Of a stretch of DNA of 64,000 nt, positions 41,719 through 50,865 are shown piece by piece; the first letter of the stretch is position 1, and each line of letters opens with the position of its first letter. Source of the DNA: Mesorhizobium sp. INR15 (lineage in GTDB: Bacteria; Pseudomonadota; Alphaproteobacteria; Rhizobiales; Rhizobiaceae); contig NZ_CP045496.1 in NCBI RefSeq assembly GCF_015500075.1, forward strand, positions 62,001 through 126,000. Reading direction: 5' to 3'. A program made the translations under genes and the position numbers. The notes beneath the pieces are model-generated. The model was not told the origin of the DNA, did not search any database, and saw only the letters and a list, made by a program, of their open reading frames with translations.

Positions 41719-43289
41719 CACAGCCTCCCCGCCAGGAGAAAGCCGGAGCCGCCGCCCAGGCCGGCGCCGGGGTGTGTCGAAGCACCGATGTGGTAGAGGC
41801 CCTTGATGCCGGTCTGGTGGTTGCGGCTGGTCTTGAACGGCCGCCACAGGAAGGATTGGTCGATGGTCGACGAGCCGCCATAGGGATCGCCGCCAACAAG
41901 ATTGATATTCATTGCTTCGAGATCGGCCGGCGAATACGCGCGGCGTGCGATGATACTGCCCTTGAACCTGTCTATGTGATTGGCAAGGATGGCTTCGGCG
42001 CGATCGGCGTAGGCCTCGCGCAACGCGTCGGTCCATTGCCCGTCCGACGGCGTCTCCAGCTTGCCGGCGGCATCGCCCTTGATGTGCCGTGGCGCCTCGG
42101 GCAGTTGCAGCCACAGGATCGCCTTGCCGTCCGGACAGCGCGACGGATCGAGTGCATGCGGCTGGCCAACGCAGATGGTCGGCACTTCGGGCAGCATGCC
42201 ACGCGCCGCCTCGTTGCAAGCCTTGGAGACGCCATCCAGCCCAGGTGTCAGGTGCAGCAGCGCGACCTTGTCGAGCCCTCCGCTCTTCCAGGCCGGCGGC
42301 TTGTCCAATGCATAATGGATCTGGAAATTGCCCTTGCCGTAGCGATAATTCCGCGTCGCCTCGACATCGTCCTTGGGAGCGTCGCTGCCAAGCAGGCGGC
42401 CGTAGAGCTGCGTCGGCGTGACCGAGCAGATGACGCTCTTCCTGGCCGTGATCGTTTCGCCCGAGGCCAGCCGCACTCCCGTGGCACGGCCGCCGCTCTG
42501 GACGATGGAAGCCACATCGGTACTGGTACGAATGTCGCCGCCGCGCTCCCGGATTAGTGCCTCGAAAGCGGCAAGCAGGTTCTTTGCCCCACCCTTGACG
42601 ATCGGTGCACCGGCGGCCTCCAGCGCAAAGGCGATGACCTTGGCGATCTGGCCGGAGAAGGCATCTTCCGGCCCAAGGCCGGCATGCAGCACCCAGGGTG
42701 CCCAAAGCGCCTGGATGGTCTCGGATTGATAGTTGCTTTCAAGCCAGCCGCGTGCCGGCGCCAGCGCCTCGCCGAGAAAGGCGGCAAGGCCGCGCGGACC
42801 GCGCCGCCAGGCATCGGCAGCCAGAAGCTTCGCTGTCGGATAGGACCACAGGCTGCCGCCGAGCAAGCCGAACAGCAGGCCGGCATTGCGCTCGATGCCG
42901 CCGACATCCTCCGCGTGCCGGTCGCCGTCGCCGGTCGAAATCGCATTCAGTGCCGCGACATTGGCGGCACGGTCGGTGCTGAGCACCGCGTGGCTGCCAT
43001 CCGGTCGGAGCACGCCGGTCGGCGTGTCGGTGTGACAGAATTCAAGCCCGTGCCGGGCAAGATCGCCGCCAAGTGCGGCAAAGGCCGGCGACGTGATGAA
43101 CAACACGAAGGTCGTCGCCATCACGTCATGGATGAAGCCGGGCGCGGTGATCTCCTCGGTGCGCATGCAACCGCCGATGCGGTCGTTGCGCTCGAGGACA
43201 AGCACGCGCGCCCCTTTGCCGCCAAGCATCGCCGCGCAGACCAGCGCGTTGATGCCGCTGCCGACGATGATGTGGTCCGGCTGGCTCAC
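41718..43289 (-). CDS. FAD-dependent oxidoreductase, phytoene-desaturase-like
   Basis: The 523-residue protein has an N-terminal FAD dinucleotide motif (IIVGSGINALVCAAML), followed by VLVLERNDRIGGCMRTEE and a C-terminal GLGGGSGFLLAG block. The overall plan matches the phytoene-desaturase/amine-oxidase superfamily used outside carotenoid synthesis. Substrate is unknown; its operon points to an aromatic or indole-type compound. A GTG start at 43289 is used because AAGG lies nine bases upstream and the FAD motif begins right after. A clear paralogue (frameshifted) opens the divergent cluster at 45703. Confidence 0.85.
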   Translation of the reverse strand: MSQPDHIIVGSGINALVCAAMLGGKGARVLVLERNDRIGGCMRTEEITAPGFIHDVMATTFVLFITSPAFAALGGDLARHGLEFCHTDTPTGVLRPDGSHAVLSTDRAANVAALNAISTGDGDRHAEDVGGIERNAGLLFGLLGGSLWSYPTAKLLAADAWRRGPRGLAAFLGEALAPARGWLESNYQSETIQALWAPWVLHAGLGPEDAFSGQIAKVIAFALEAAGAPIVKGGAKNLLAAFEALIRERGGDIRTSTDVASIVQSGGRATGVRLASGETITARKSVICSVTPTQLYGRLLGSDAPKDDVEATRNYRYGKGNFQIHYALDKPPAWKSGGLDKVALLHLTPGLDGVSKACNEAARGMLPEVPTICVGQPHALDPSRCPDGKAILWLQLPEAPRHIKGDAAGKLETPSDGQWTDALREAYADRAEAILANHIDRFKGSIIARRAYSPADLEAMNINLVGGDPYGGSSTIDQSFLWRPFKTSRNHQTGIKGLYHIGASTHPGAGLGGGSGFLLAGRL

Positions 43290-43305
43290 CTCGGAGTGCC
43301 TTCGG

Positions 43306-44097
43306 TCAGGCTTTCGGCACCAATGCCAGCGCGCGGATCGGGCTGCCGGTGCCGTGCTCAATCTTGAGCGGCGCGGCGATCAGGATTGCACCTTTCGGCG
43401 GCAGCTGGTCGAGGTTGCACAGGCTGGCCAGGCCGTAGCGGTTGGCCTTGTGCATCAGCGTGTGCGCCGGGAATGGCGGCTCCATGCCGCCTGCCTTGCC
43501 AGCATCCGTGCCGATCGTCTCGCTGCCCCAGCCCTTGATGTTCTTGCTGATCAGGAACTGGATGGCTTCCGCCGTCGGGCCTGGCGTGTGCGGGCCGGTC
43601 TCGTTGGCGTTGAGGAATTCTGCTTCCGATCCGTTGCGCTTGTACCAGTCGGTGCGCATCACTACCCATTCGCCGGCGTTGATGGCGCCGTGCTTGGCTT
43701 CCCACGCCTTGATGTGATCGACAGTGAGCAGGAAGTCGTGATCGGCGGCGGATTCCTTGGAACAGTCGATGACATTGACCGGGCCAACGAAGTTCTGCAC
43801 CGGAATGGTGTCGGTGGCGCCGTCGGCGTAATCCTTGCCGGTGATCCAATGCTTGGGCGCGTCGAAATGGGTGCCCGAATGCTCGCCGAGCTTCAGCCAG
43901 TTCCACGCCCACCACGGGCCGTTCTTGTCATAGGCGGAGATCGTGTGGATCTCGACCTTCGGCGTGTCGACCGCGAGTTCCGGCGGCAGCTTGATCAGCG
44001 GCGTGTCGGGGCCAAGCGGCGCCGACAGGTCGACCACCTTGATGGCGCCCGAAAGAAGCTGGCCGGCGACTTCGCCGAGGAGTTTTTGCGTGTCCAT
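43306..44097 (-). CDS. Cyclase family protein (kynurenine formamidase/isatin hydrolase-like)
   Basis: The 263-residue protein has the metal-binding cyclase-family motif GEHSGTHFDAPKHW (HxGTHxDxPxH, PF04199 type) at about residues 70-83 and a later WVVMRTDW block. Family members hydrolyse N-formylkynurenine, isatin or related amide/lactam rings using Mn or Zn. In an operon with iorAB, an indole-derived substrate is a reasonable inference but not shown. The ATG at 44097 has AGGGA nine bases upstream and is preferred over a GTG at 44118. The IS1182 element begins only 60 bases upstream of this start. Confidence 0.85.
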   Translation of the reverse strand: MDTQKLLGEVAGQLLSGAIKVVDLSAPLGPDTPLIKLPPELAVDTPKVEIHTISAYDKNGPWWAWNWLKLGEHSGTHFDAPKHWITGKDYADGATDTIPVQNFVGPVNVIDCSKESAADHDFLLTVDHIKAWEAKHGAINAGEWVVMRTDWYKRNGSEAEFLNANETGPHTPGPTAEAIQFLISKNIKGWGSETIGTDAGKAGGMEPPFPAHTLMHKANRYGLASLCNLDQLPPKGAILIAAPLKIEHGTGSPIRALALVPKA

Positions 44098-44160
44098 GGT
44101 CTCTGTTCCCTCTTTCACGATAATGCGGATGGCTCGTCTCGGCCCTTAATATCCTACTAG

Positions 44161-45641
44161 GAGCCCGTCCAGTTAGCGTTCCGGTCGGGTTCATTTCATT
44201 AGATAGTCTGATTGCGACAGGCTCTCGGGTGACGATAGCCTGGTCAGGAGGCCCTGAGGAGGCTTCCCAGCTTCACGAGGTTGTGGGCGGTGCAGATAAT
44301 CGCCCATTCGGCACGCACGTTTGCCAGTCCCCGCAACAGGAACTGGCGGAAGCCGCGTGCCTGCTTGATCTGCCCGAACACCGCCTCCACGATCTGCTTT
44401 CGCAGTCGGTAGGGGGTCTCGAAGCCGCCGTCGGCGATCTTTTTTCTCATTGCCTGTGTCAACGGTCCGCCGCCCTTGCCGTTGTCGGCGGTGGGGTGTT
44501 TGGCGCGTCCGGTGGCGATGTAGCCATCGATCCCGCGTTGGTCGAGGCTGGCGAGGTTGACTTCGCTCAGATAGCCGCTGTCAGCGGACGCTTGCTCCGG
44601 TTTGCGGCCGAGATTGGCTTGGATGCCATCGACCAGCGGCACCAACTGGCCATAGTCGCTCGTGCTCGGCGTCAACCCGTGTGCAACGATGATCTGCGCT
44701 TTGCCGTCGACGGCCGCCTGCGCGTTATAGCCCTGGATGAAACCATCCTTGGTTTTGAGAATGCGGCTTTCAGGATCGGTGAAGTTGCGCTGGGCCTTCG
44801 CGGCGGGCTCGTCGGATGGCGCAGCCGCGGGCTTGCCGGTCTTCTTGCGGCCCTCGGCCTCGCGGCTCTTCTGCTTCTCGGCCTCGATGCGGCGCTCCTC
44901 GTCGGCCGCGGCCTTCGCCTCGGCCTCCAGTTCAGCCTTGGCCTGGGCGATCCTGGCGATCCGCCTCTGTTTGTCGGCGACCCAGCCGGGCAGTTCGTCA
45001 CCTCGTTTGTTGCCGTGCAGCTTGTCCTCTTCGGCATCCGCCGCCTCAGCGGCGGCCAGCCAGCGATCGACCTCCGCCTGCAACTCGGCTTGGCGCTTCT
45101 TCATGTGCTGATAGCTCATCGCCTTGTGTTTGGACGCGTTCGCCTTGATCTTGGTGCCGTCGAGCGCGACATGCCCGAGCCGCACCAGCCCGGCCTTCTC
45201 GGCCAGCTTCAACACCTGCACGAACAGCCCGGCCAGCTGTTTGAGGTGCCGCTTGCGGAACTCGGAAATGGTACGGAAATCCGGCGCATCCAGCGCCGCG
45301 ATCATCATGAAGTCGGCGCGCTCAACGCACGCCTTGGCGATGCGCCGGGAGGAATAGAGGCCGCTCGCATAGCCGTTGAGCAGCAGCGCCACCATCAGCC
45401 GCGGATCGAACGGCGGCTGGCCAAGCGCACTCCTATAGCTGCTGGTAATCTCGCTCAAATCGAGGCTCTCCCGCACCAGATCCACGATGAACCGTGACAG
45501 GTGGTCCCTCGGCACAAAATCCTGCACGCTCGGCGGCAACAACTGCGGCTGATCAATCTTCCACGCGCGAAAATGCTTGCTCATGGTCGCAATTAGAATC
45601 AGACTCGTGCCCAATTGAACAGCGACTACTCGGACAGGCTC
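44161..45641 (-). mobile_element. IS1182-family insertion sequence
   Basis: An element of about 1.48 kb with one transposase gene. Ends read CTAGGAGCCCGTCC at 44157 and, inverted, CTAGGAGCCTGTCC at 45645: 13 of 14 match. CTAG is present on both sides and may be a target duplication or part of the inverted repeat. Removing the element leaves a divergent intergenic region of about 120 bases between the cyclase gene and the FAD pseudogene, so it inserted between two back-to-back promoters. Confidence 0.85.
44244..45584 (-). CDS. IS1182-family transposase
   Basis: The 446-residue protein has an N-terminal DUF772-type domain (ALGQPPFDPRLMVALLLNGYASGLYSSR) and a DDE domain with VALDGTKIKANASKHK, NAQAAVDGKAQIIVAH, DSGYLSE and a C-terminal VEAVFGQIKQARGFRQFLLRG block. 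A long Lys/Glu/Ala-rich coiled segment (about residues 145-245) separates two catalytic Asp regions, as in this family. The frame is intact, so the element may still be active. The ATG at 45584 begins the conserved part; the frame is open ten codons further. Confidence 0.92.
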   Translation of the reverse strand: MSKHFRAWKIDQPQLLPPSVQDFVPRDHLSRFIVDLVRESLDLSEITSSYRSALGQPPFDPRLMVALLLNGYASGLYSSRRIAKACVERADFMMIAALDAPDFRTISEFRKRHLKQLAGLFVQVLKLAEKAGLVRLGHVALDGTKIKANASKHKAMSYQHMKKRQAELQAEVDRWLAAAEAADAEEDKLHGNKRGDELPGWVADKQRRIARIAQAKAELEAEAKAAADEERRIEAEKQKSREAEGRKKTGKPAAAPSDEPAAKAQRNFTDPESRILKTKDGFIQGYNAQAAVDGKAQIIVAHGLTPSTSDYGQLVPLVDGIQANLGRKPEQASADSGYLSEVNLASLDQRGIDGYIATGRAKHPTADNGKGGGPLTQAMRKKIADGGFETPYRLRKQIVEAVFGQIKQARGFRQFLLRGLANVRAEWAIICTAHNLVKLGSLLRAS

Positions 45642-45671
45642 CTAGACGAAAACATATGCATCTGCAATTAT

Positions 45672-45685
45672 CTTTAAGCATAAAG
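45672..45685 (+). promoter_or_regulatory. Candidate MarR operator, site 1
   Basis: CTTTAAGCATAAAG is a near-palindrome with the same layout as the sites at 53312 and 60308. It lies 17 bases upstream of the FAD oxidoreductase pseudogene start and 27 bases from the IS1182 end. Confidence 0.5.
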
Positions 45686-45702
45686 GAAAATGGGAACGGG
45701 GC

Positions 45703-47276
45703 GTGAGCGAGTTCGACGCCATATTGATCGGGGCGGGCCACAACACTCTGGCATGCGCCGCGCATCTGGCGCTCAAAGGTTGGAAAACCGGGGTTTTCGA
45801 GCGCAGTGCAACAATCGGTGGCGCTGTCCAGACCCGGGAATTCACCCTTCCCGGCTTCCGCCACGATTTTGGCGCGATGAATCTCAGCCTGTTCGCCGGC
45901 TCAGCCTTCCACCAGAAATATGCAAATGAATTGAAAGCGCAGGGCTTGGAGTTCGCTCCGGTGGCCGATTGTTTCGCCAGCGCCTTCCCCGATGGACGCT
46001 GGTTCGGCGTCAGCAATGATCTGGAAAAGACCGCCAGCCGCATCGCCGCCTTTTCCAAGGCCGATGCCGAGACCTGGCGGCGCCTGGTGGCCGCCTTCCG
46101 GCGGAGGCCGAGCATTTGTTCCGGCTGCTCGGATCGCCGATGAGCGCGCGCGCGCTTGCCGGCACCGCCTGGAACCTGTGGCGCAAGAAGGGCATTGCCG
46201 GCGCGCTCGATACGGGACGTATGCTCTTGTCCTCGCCACGCGCGTGGCTGGAGGAGAATTTCGAATCGTCGCATGTCAGGGCGACGCTCGCCACCTGGGG
46301 CATGCATCTGGACTTCGCGCCTGACATCGCCGGGGGCGCCGTGTTTCCCTATCTGGAATCGATGGCCAACCAGAGTTTTGGCATGGTGCTGGGCAAGGGC
46401 GGTGCGGACACCATCATCCGTGCGCTCTCCGGAATGGTCACGGCCGCCGGCGGCAAGATAGTCACCGGAGCCGAGGTGGCCGAGATCACGCTCGCCAACG
46501 GCAAGGCGACGGGCGTCCGGCTGGCGTCCGGCGAGACGCATACCGCAAGCAAGGCCGTGATCGCGGGCGTCGCGCCCAAGGCGCTATCGGAGAAGCTGCT
46601 GCCGAACGGCTCCAGCGACGCCGGCTTTGATGCCGCCATGAAGAAATTCCGCCACGCACCGGGCACGATGATGATCCACCTGGCGCTCGACGACCTGCCG
46701 AACTGGCGTGCCGGGGCCGAGCTTCGGCAATTTGCCTATGTGCACCTGTCGCCGTCACTCGACGCCATGTCGCGGACCTACCAGCAAGCGATGGCGGGCG
46801 CGTTGCCGGACGAACCGGTGCTGGTTGTCGGCCAGCCGACAGCCGTCGATCCGTCGCGTGCGCCGGAGGGCAAGCACGTCCTGTGGGTTCAGGTGCGCAT
46901 GCTGCCGGCTGAAATCCTCAACGATGCGGCCGGCAAGATCGCGCCCGCGCACTGGGACGAGGTCAAGGAGCAATACGCCGACCGCGTGCTCGACATCATC
47001 GAAACCTATGCGCCCGGGCTTCGCGGGAAAATTCTCGACCGCGCCGTGTTCTCGCCCATCGACCTCGAACGCGAGAACCCGAACCTTGTCGGCGGCGACC
47101 AGGTCTGCGGCAGCCATCATCTGGCACAGAATTTCCTGTTTCGCCCGGCGCGCGGCTTTGCCGGCTGGAACACGCCGGTCGGCAATCTGCATCTCACGGG
47201 TGCCGCGACCTGGCCAGGCGCCGGGACCGGTGCCGCCTCGGGTTACATGCTCGCGCAACAACTTGGCGGGAGGTAG
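45703..47276 (+). pseudogene. FAD-dependent oxidoreductase, phytoene-desaturase-like, frameshifted
   Basis: Two overlapping frames (45703-46143 and from about 46100 to 47276) together encode a 524-residue homologue of the oxidoreductase at 41718-43289. The FAD motif AILIGAGHNTLACAAHL and FERSATIGGAVQTRE are in the first part; VTGAEVAEITLANGKATGVRLASGE and the C-terminal GAGTGAASGYMLA are in the second. The frame breaks at TTCCGGCGGAGG (46096-46107), where one base seems to be missing. Adding one restores a continuous product of the paralogue's length. It may be an inactivated gene or a sequence error. The GTG start has a GGGAACGGGG site. Confidence 0.8.
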
Positions 47277-47311
47277 GAGCCGAACTCCCAGGCAAACCTT
47301 GGCGTGAAGGA

Positions 47312-47332
47312 TGGGCAAGGCGCGGTTGCCCA
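47312..47332 (+). other. Stem-loop between FAD pseudogene and ABC binding protein
   Basis: TGGGCAA and TTGCCCA pair perfectly around GGCGCGG, 36 bases after the pseudogene stop and 70 bases before the binding-protein start. No T run. Possibly a partial terminator or mRNA 5' protection. Confidence 0.35.
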
Positions 47333-47401
47333 AGGACCTGCAGCCACTGATCAGACGACGACACCGCGCATAGAAACAGAAACCAAAAAAGGGGAACAAC
47401 C

Positions 47402-48928
47402 ATGCCAATCAACAGACGCGAATTGCTCGGATACAGCGCCGCACTTGGTGCCACGGCTATCGGCTTGCCGAAAATCGCAAGCGCCGCGGCCGGCGAACTC
47501 ACCATTGCCTACAACGTCAATCTACCGTCCTGGGATCCGACCACCGGACCGTCCGCGGTCAATCCGACAATCCAGGGCCTCTACCAGTCGGTTTTCGACC
47601 AGTTCATTCCACAGAAGCCTGACCTGTCTTTCGCGCCCGGCCTTTTGACCGAATGGGGCTGGAACGACGATCGCACCAAGGTGATGATGACGGTGCGCGA
47701 AGGCGTGAAATGGCATGACGGCTCGCCCTTCACCGCCGAAGACGTGGTCTGGTCGCTGCAGCGTGCAGGTGACGAAAAGACCGGCAATCCGATCCAGTTC
47801 GTCTGGAAGAACGTCAACAACTTCAAGATCGACGGCAACAAGATCACCGGCGATGTCGTGCAGTTCGACCCGGTGTATTTCAAATGGATGTCGTTCCTCA
47901 CCGGCTACATCCTGCCCAAGGCCTATTACGAGAAGGTCGGCGCCGAGGGGTTCGAGAAGGCGCCGATCGGCACCGGCCCTTACATGGTCGAGAAGTTCGA
48001 GCGCAACGCCTTCCTTCGGCTGAAGGCCAATCCGACCTATTGGGGCGGCAAGCCGGCCTTCGAGAATGTGACGATCAAGTTCGTTACCGATGCCGCGAGC
48101 CGTGTCGCGGAAATCGAATCCGGCTCTTCGCAGGTGACGCTTGAGATTCCGTACGAGGAATACGACCGCCTGATCGCCAAGGATGGCCTTGCCGGCTCGT
48201 GCAAGAACGTGTCGGACATCGGCATGATCTTCTTCAACAACAAGGATGCGATGCTCGACAAGAATGTCCGCCAGGCGGCCGTCATGGCGGTGGACAAGGA
48301 GCTGCTGGTCAAGCGGTTGCTGCGGGGCTATGGCCAGCCGATCGATACGCTGGAAACGCCCGAATACGCCGCCTACGATCCGTCGATCAAGGTCGAGCAC
48401 AATCCGGAGAAGGCCAAGGAATTGCTGGCCGCTTCCGGCTATTCGCCTGAAAAGCCGGCCAAGATCACCATCCAGACGACCAAGGGCTTCAAGCCCAAGG
48501 ACTACGAGATGGTGCAGGCCATCGTCGGCATGTGGCGCAAGGTCGGCATCGAGGCGACGATCGAGGTCTACGAGATCGCCAAGCACTATGAGCTGCGCGC
48601 GGCGCACAAGTTGGATCCGGCGGCCTTCTACAACTGGGGCAATGCCATCGGCGATCCGACCACGTCGACGGGCTTTGCGATGTTCGGACCATCGCCGCAC
48701 TCATCCTGGAAAACCGACGACCTCGACGCGAAGATCGGCCCTCTCTGGGGTGAGAAGGACGAGGCCAAGCGCATTGCCGGCTGGAAGGCTGTCGACAAGT
48801 ACATCGCCGAGCAGGCCTATGTGCTGCCGCTGCTGCAGTTCGCCCAGCCGATCGTGCATGCCAAGGGCGTCAAGGTCGTGCAGCATATTTCCGGCGCGCT
48901 GCTGCCGGCGCTGATGACCCCGGCCTGA
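47402..48928 (+). CDS. ABC transporter substrate-binding protein, family 5
   Basis: The 508-residue protein has a leader with twin-arginine character (NRRELLGYSAALGATAIG, cleavage after ASAAA) and a family 5 fold (REGVKWHDGSPFTAEDVVWSLQRA; IGTGPYMVEKFERNAFLRLKANPTYWGG). It feeds the permeases and ATPases encoded directly downstream. The catabolic genes around it suggest that the ligand may be an aromatic acid or its conjugate rather than a peptide; this is an inference. AAGGGG precedes the ATG. Confidence 0.9.
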   Translation: MPINRRELLGYSAALGATAIGLPKIASAAAGELTIAYNVNLPSWDPTTGPSAVNPTIQGLYQSVFDQFIPQKPDLSFAPGLLTEWGWNDDRTKVMMTVREGVKWHDGSPFTAEDVVWSLQRAGDEKTGNPIQFVWKNVNNFKIDGNKITGDVVQFDPVYFKWMSFLTGYILPKAYYEKVGAEGFEKAPIGTGPYMVEKFERNAFLRLKANPTYWGGKPAFENVTIKFVTDAASRVAEIESGSSQVTLEIPYEEYDRLIAKDGLAGSCKNVSDIGMIFFNNKDAMLDKNVRQAAVMAVDKELLVKRLLRGYGQPIDTLETPEYAAYDPSIKVEHNPEKAKELLAASGYSPEKPAKITIQTTKGFKPKDYEMVQAIVGMWRKVGIEATIEVYEIAKHYELRAAHKLDPAAFYNWGNAIGDPTTSTGFAMFGPSPHSSWKTDDLDAKIGPLWGEKDEAKRIAGWKAVDKYIAEQAYVLPLLQFAQPIVHAKGVKVVQHISGALLPALMTPA

Positions 48929-48944
48929 CATAGGCATCCATGCC

Positions 48945-48970
48945 GCGCGCCGTCGACAACGACGGCGCGC
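48945..48970 (+). terminator. Stem-loop between binding protein and permease genes
   Basis: GCGCGCCGTC and GACGGCGCGC form a perfect 10-bp GC-rich stem with a six-base loop, followed by ATTTT. It lies 16 bases after the binding-protein stop and 46 bases before the permease start. Such sites usually let the binding protein be made in excess over the membrane parts. Confidence 0.65.
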
Positions 48971-49016
48971 ATTTTCTACCAGGCATACGAGCCAGCGTGC
49001 TCGCGCAAAGATTTAC

Positions 49017-50024
49017 ATGCTCCTGCAAAGATTTCTGATCCGCCTTCTGACGATGCTGATCACGCTTTTCGGCGTGGCCGTCGTCGTCTTCGTCGTGATC
49101 CGCGTCGCGCCCGGCGATCCGATCGCCATGATGCTGCCGCCCGGCGCGACCGATGCCGACATCGCCCGGTTGCGGGCGCTTTACGGGCTCGACAAGACCA
49201 TCGTGCAGCAGTTCTTCATCTGGCTGTCCGGTGTTGCCAGAGGCGATTTCGGCACCTCGATCTCGCTGCGCCAGGACGTGCTCGGGCTGGTGTTCGATCG
49301 CCTGCCGGCAACGCTGGAGCTTGCCATCCTGGCGCTGCTGATGGCCGTGGGGCTGGGCGGCGCGACCGCGATCCTCGGCGCGCGCGAGCGTGGCACGGCG
49401 GTCGAGGCCGGCATCGACATCGCCAGCGGAGCAGCGCTTTCCATTCCGGATTTCCTGTGGGGTCTCGTGCTCATCCTGCTGTTCGGCGTGCTGGTGCCGA
49501 TCTTCGACATTTCGGGCCGCGTGTCACCGCAACTCGACCTGCCTTTCGTCACTCAGTTCTACCTGTTTGAAAGTTTGCTGCGGTTTCGCTTCGATCTCAC
49601 ATGGGATCTGCTGAAGCACATGCTGATGCCGGCGGTGGCGCTGGCGCTGCCACTCGCGGCGATCATTTCGCAGCTGTTGAAGCAGTCGCTGAAGGAGGTG
49701 CTCGATCTCGACTATGTCGTGCTGGCACGGGTCAAGGGTTTTTCCGAAACACAAGTCATCCTGCGCGAGGCGCTGAAGAACGCCGCCTTGCCGACGCTAA
49801 CCCTGATCGGCGTGCAATTCACTTTCCTCATCGGCGGCACGGTCATCGTCGAGCGGCTGTTTTCCTATGAAGGCCTCGGCAACATGGCGATCGATGCCGT
49901 CATCAACCGCGACCTGCCGCTGATCCAGGGCATCGTGCTGGTCTTCGCGCTGCTCTTCGTGCTGATCAATCTCGTGGTCGACATGATGTACGCGCTGCTC
50001 AATCCGAGGCTGCGCCATGGATGA
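49017..50024 (+). CDS. ABC transporter permease, DppB type
   Basis: The 335-residue protein begins MLLQRFLIRLLTMLITLFGV and has the DppB plan: an N-terminal span, the VIRVAPGDPIAMML and IARLRALYGLDKTIVQQF blocks, and five more spans with an EAA loop (ARVKGFSETQVILREALKNA). It forms the membrane channel with the next permease. Its stop overlaps the next gene by eight bases. Confidence 0.93.
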   Translation: MLLQRFLIRLLTMLITLFGVAVVVFVVIRVAPGDPIAMMLPPGATDADIARLRALYGLDKTIVQQFFIWLSGVARGDFGTSISLRQDVLGLVFDRLPATLELAILALLMAVGLGGATAILGARERGTAVEAGIDIASGAALSIPDFLWGLVLILLFGVLVPIFDISGRVSPQLDLPFVTQFYLFESLLRFRFDLTWDLLKHMLMPAVALALPLAAIISQLLKQSLKEVLDLDYVVLARVKGFSETQVILREALKNAALPTLTLIGVQFTFLIGGTVIVERLFSYEGLGNMAIDAVINRDLPLIQGIVLVFALLFVLINLVVDMMYALLNPRLRHG

Positions 50025-50865
50025 GAACCGCATGTCACGGCGGGGCTCAAGTCCGCGGCTTTGGCTTGCCGGCGGCTGGCTGTTGCTGGCGCTTCTGGCC
50101 GCGATCTTCGCGCCACTGATCGCACCGCAGGACCCGCTGGCGCAGGACCTCATGCTGGAGCGGTTGCCGCCGTTCTGGATGAGCGGTGCCGAGCCCGGCT
50201 ACTGGCTGGGCACCGACAGCCTTGGCCGCGACCTTCTTTCGCGATTGATCTTTGGCGCCCGCATCGCCTTCATCGTTGCCTTCGCCGCCGCGATCGCCGC
50301 CTGCGTGGTCGGTTCGGCGCTTGGTCTGATCGCGGGCTATTTCGGCGGCTGGGCCGACCGCATCATCTCGCGCATCGTCGATGTCTGGATGGCGTTTCCG
50401 CCGGTGCTGTTCGCCATCCTGCTGGTCGCCGTTCTTGGAACGGGCCTGGGTTCCGTCATCCTCGCCATCGCGATCATCGACTGGACCCGCTTCTGCCGCG
50501 TCATTCGCGCCGAGACCATGGGCCAGGCGCGCATGGACTATGTCGAGAACGCCCGCATCGCCGGCTATGGCCGCGTCGGCATCATGCTGCGCGAAGTGCT
50601 GCCCAATGTGGTGCCGTCGATCGTGGCGCTGCTGTCGCTCGAAATGGGCATCGCTGTCATCGTCGAGGCGATCCTGTCCTTCGTCAACCTGTCGATCTCG
50701 ACCGACGATCCGACCTGGGGCGGCATCATCGCCGAGGGCCGGCTTTCGATCCACCAGGCCTGGTGGGTGCTGGTGTTCCCGCTGATCACGCTGATCCTCA
50801 CCGTGCTGTCGTTCAGCCAGTTCGGCGAAGCCTTGAAGACGCGTTTCGATCCGGTGCTGCGATGA
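50017..50865 (+). CDS. ABC transporter permease, DppC type
   Basis: The 282-residue protein has a single N-terminal span followed by the DppC signature GTDSLGRDLLSRLIFGAR and a five-span core with EAA loop (NARIAGYGRVGIMLREVLPNV). It pairs with the DppB-type protein upstream. An internal ATG (MSRRG) five codons in is an alternative start. The stop overlaps the next ATG by four bases. Confidence 0.93.
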   Translation: MDENRMSRRGSSPRLWLAGGWLLLALLAAIFAPLIAPQDPLAQDLMLERLPPFWMSGAEPGYWLGTDSLGRDLLSRLIFGARIAFIVAFAAAIAACVVGSALGLIAGYFGGWADRIISRIVDVWMAFPPVLFAILLVAVLGTGLGSVILAIAIIDWTRFCRVIRAETMGQARMDYVENARIAGYGRVGIMLREVLPNVVPSIVALLSLEMGIAVIVEAILSFVNLSISTDDPTWGGIIAEGRLSIHQAWWVLVFPLITLILTVLSFSQFGEALKTRFDPVLR

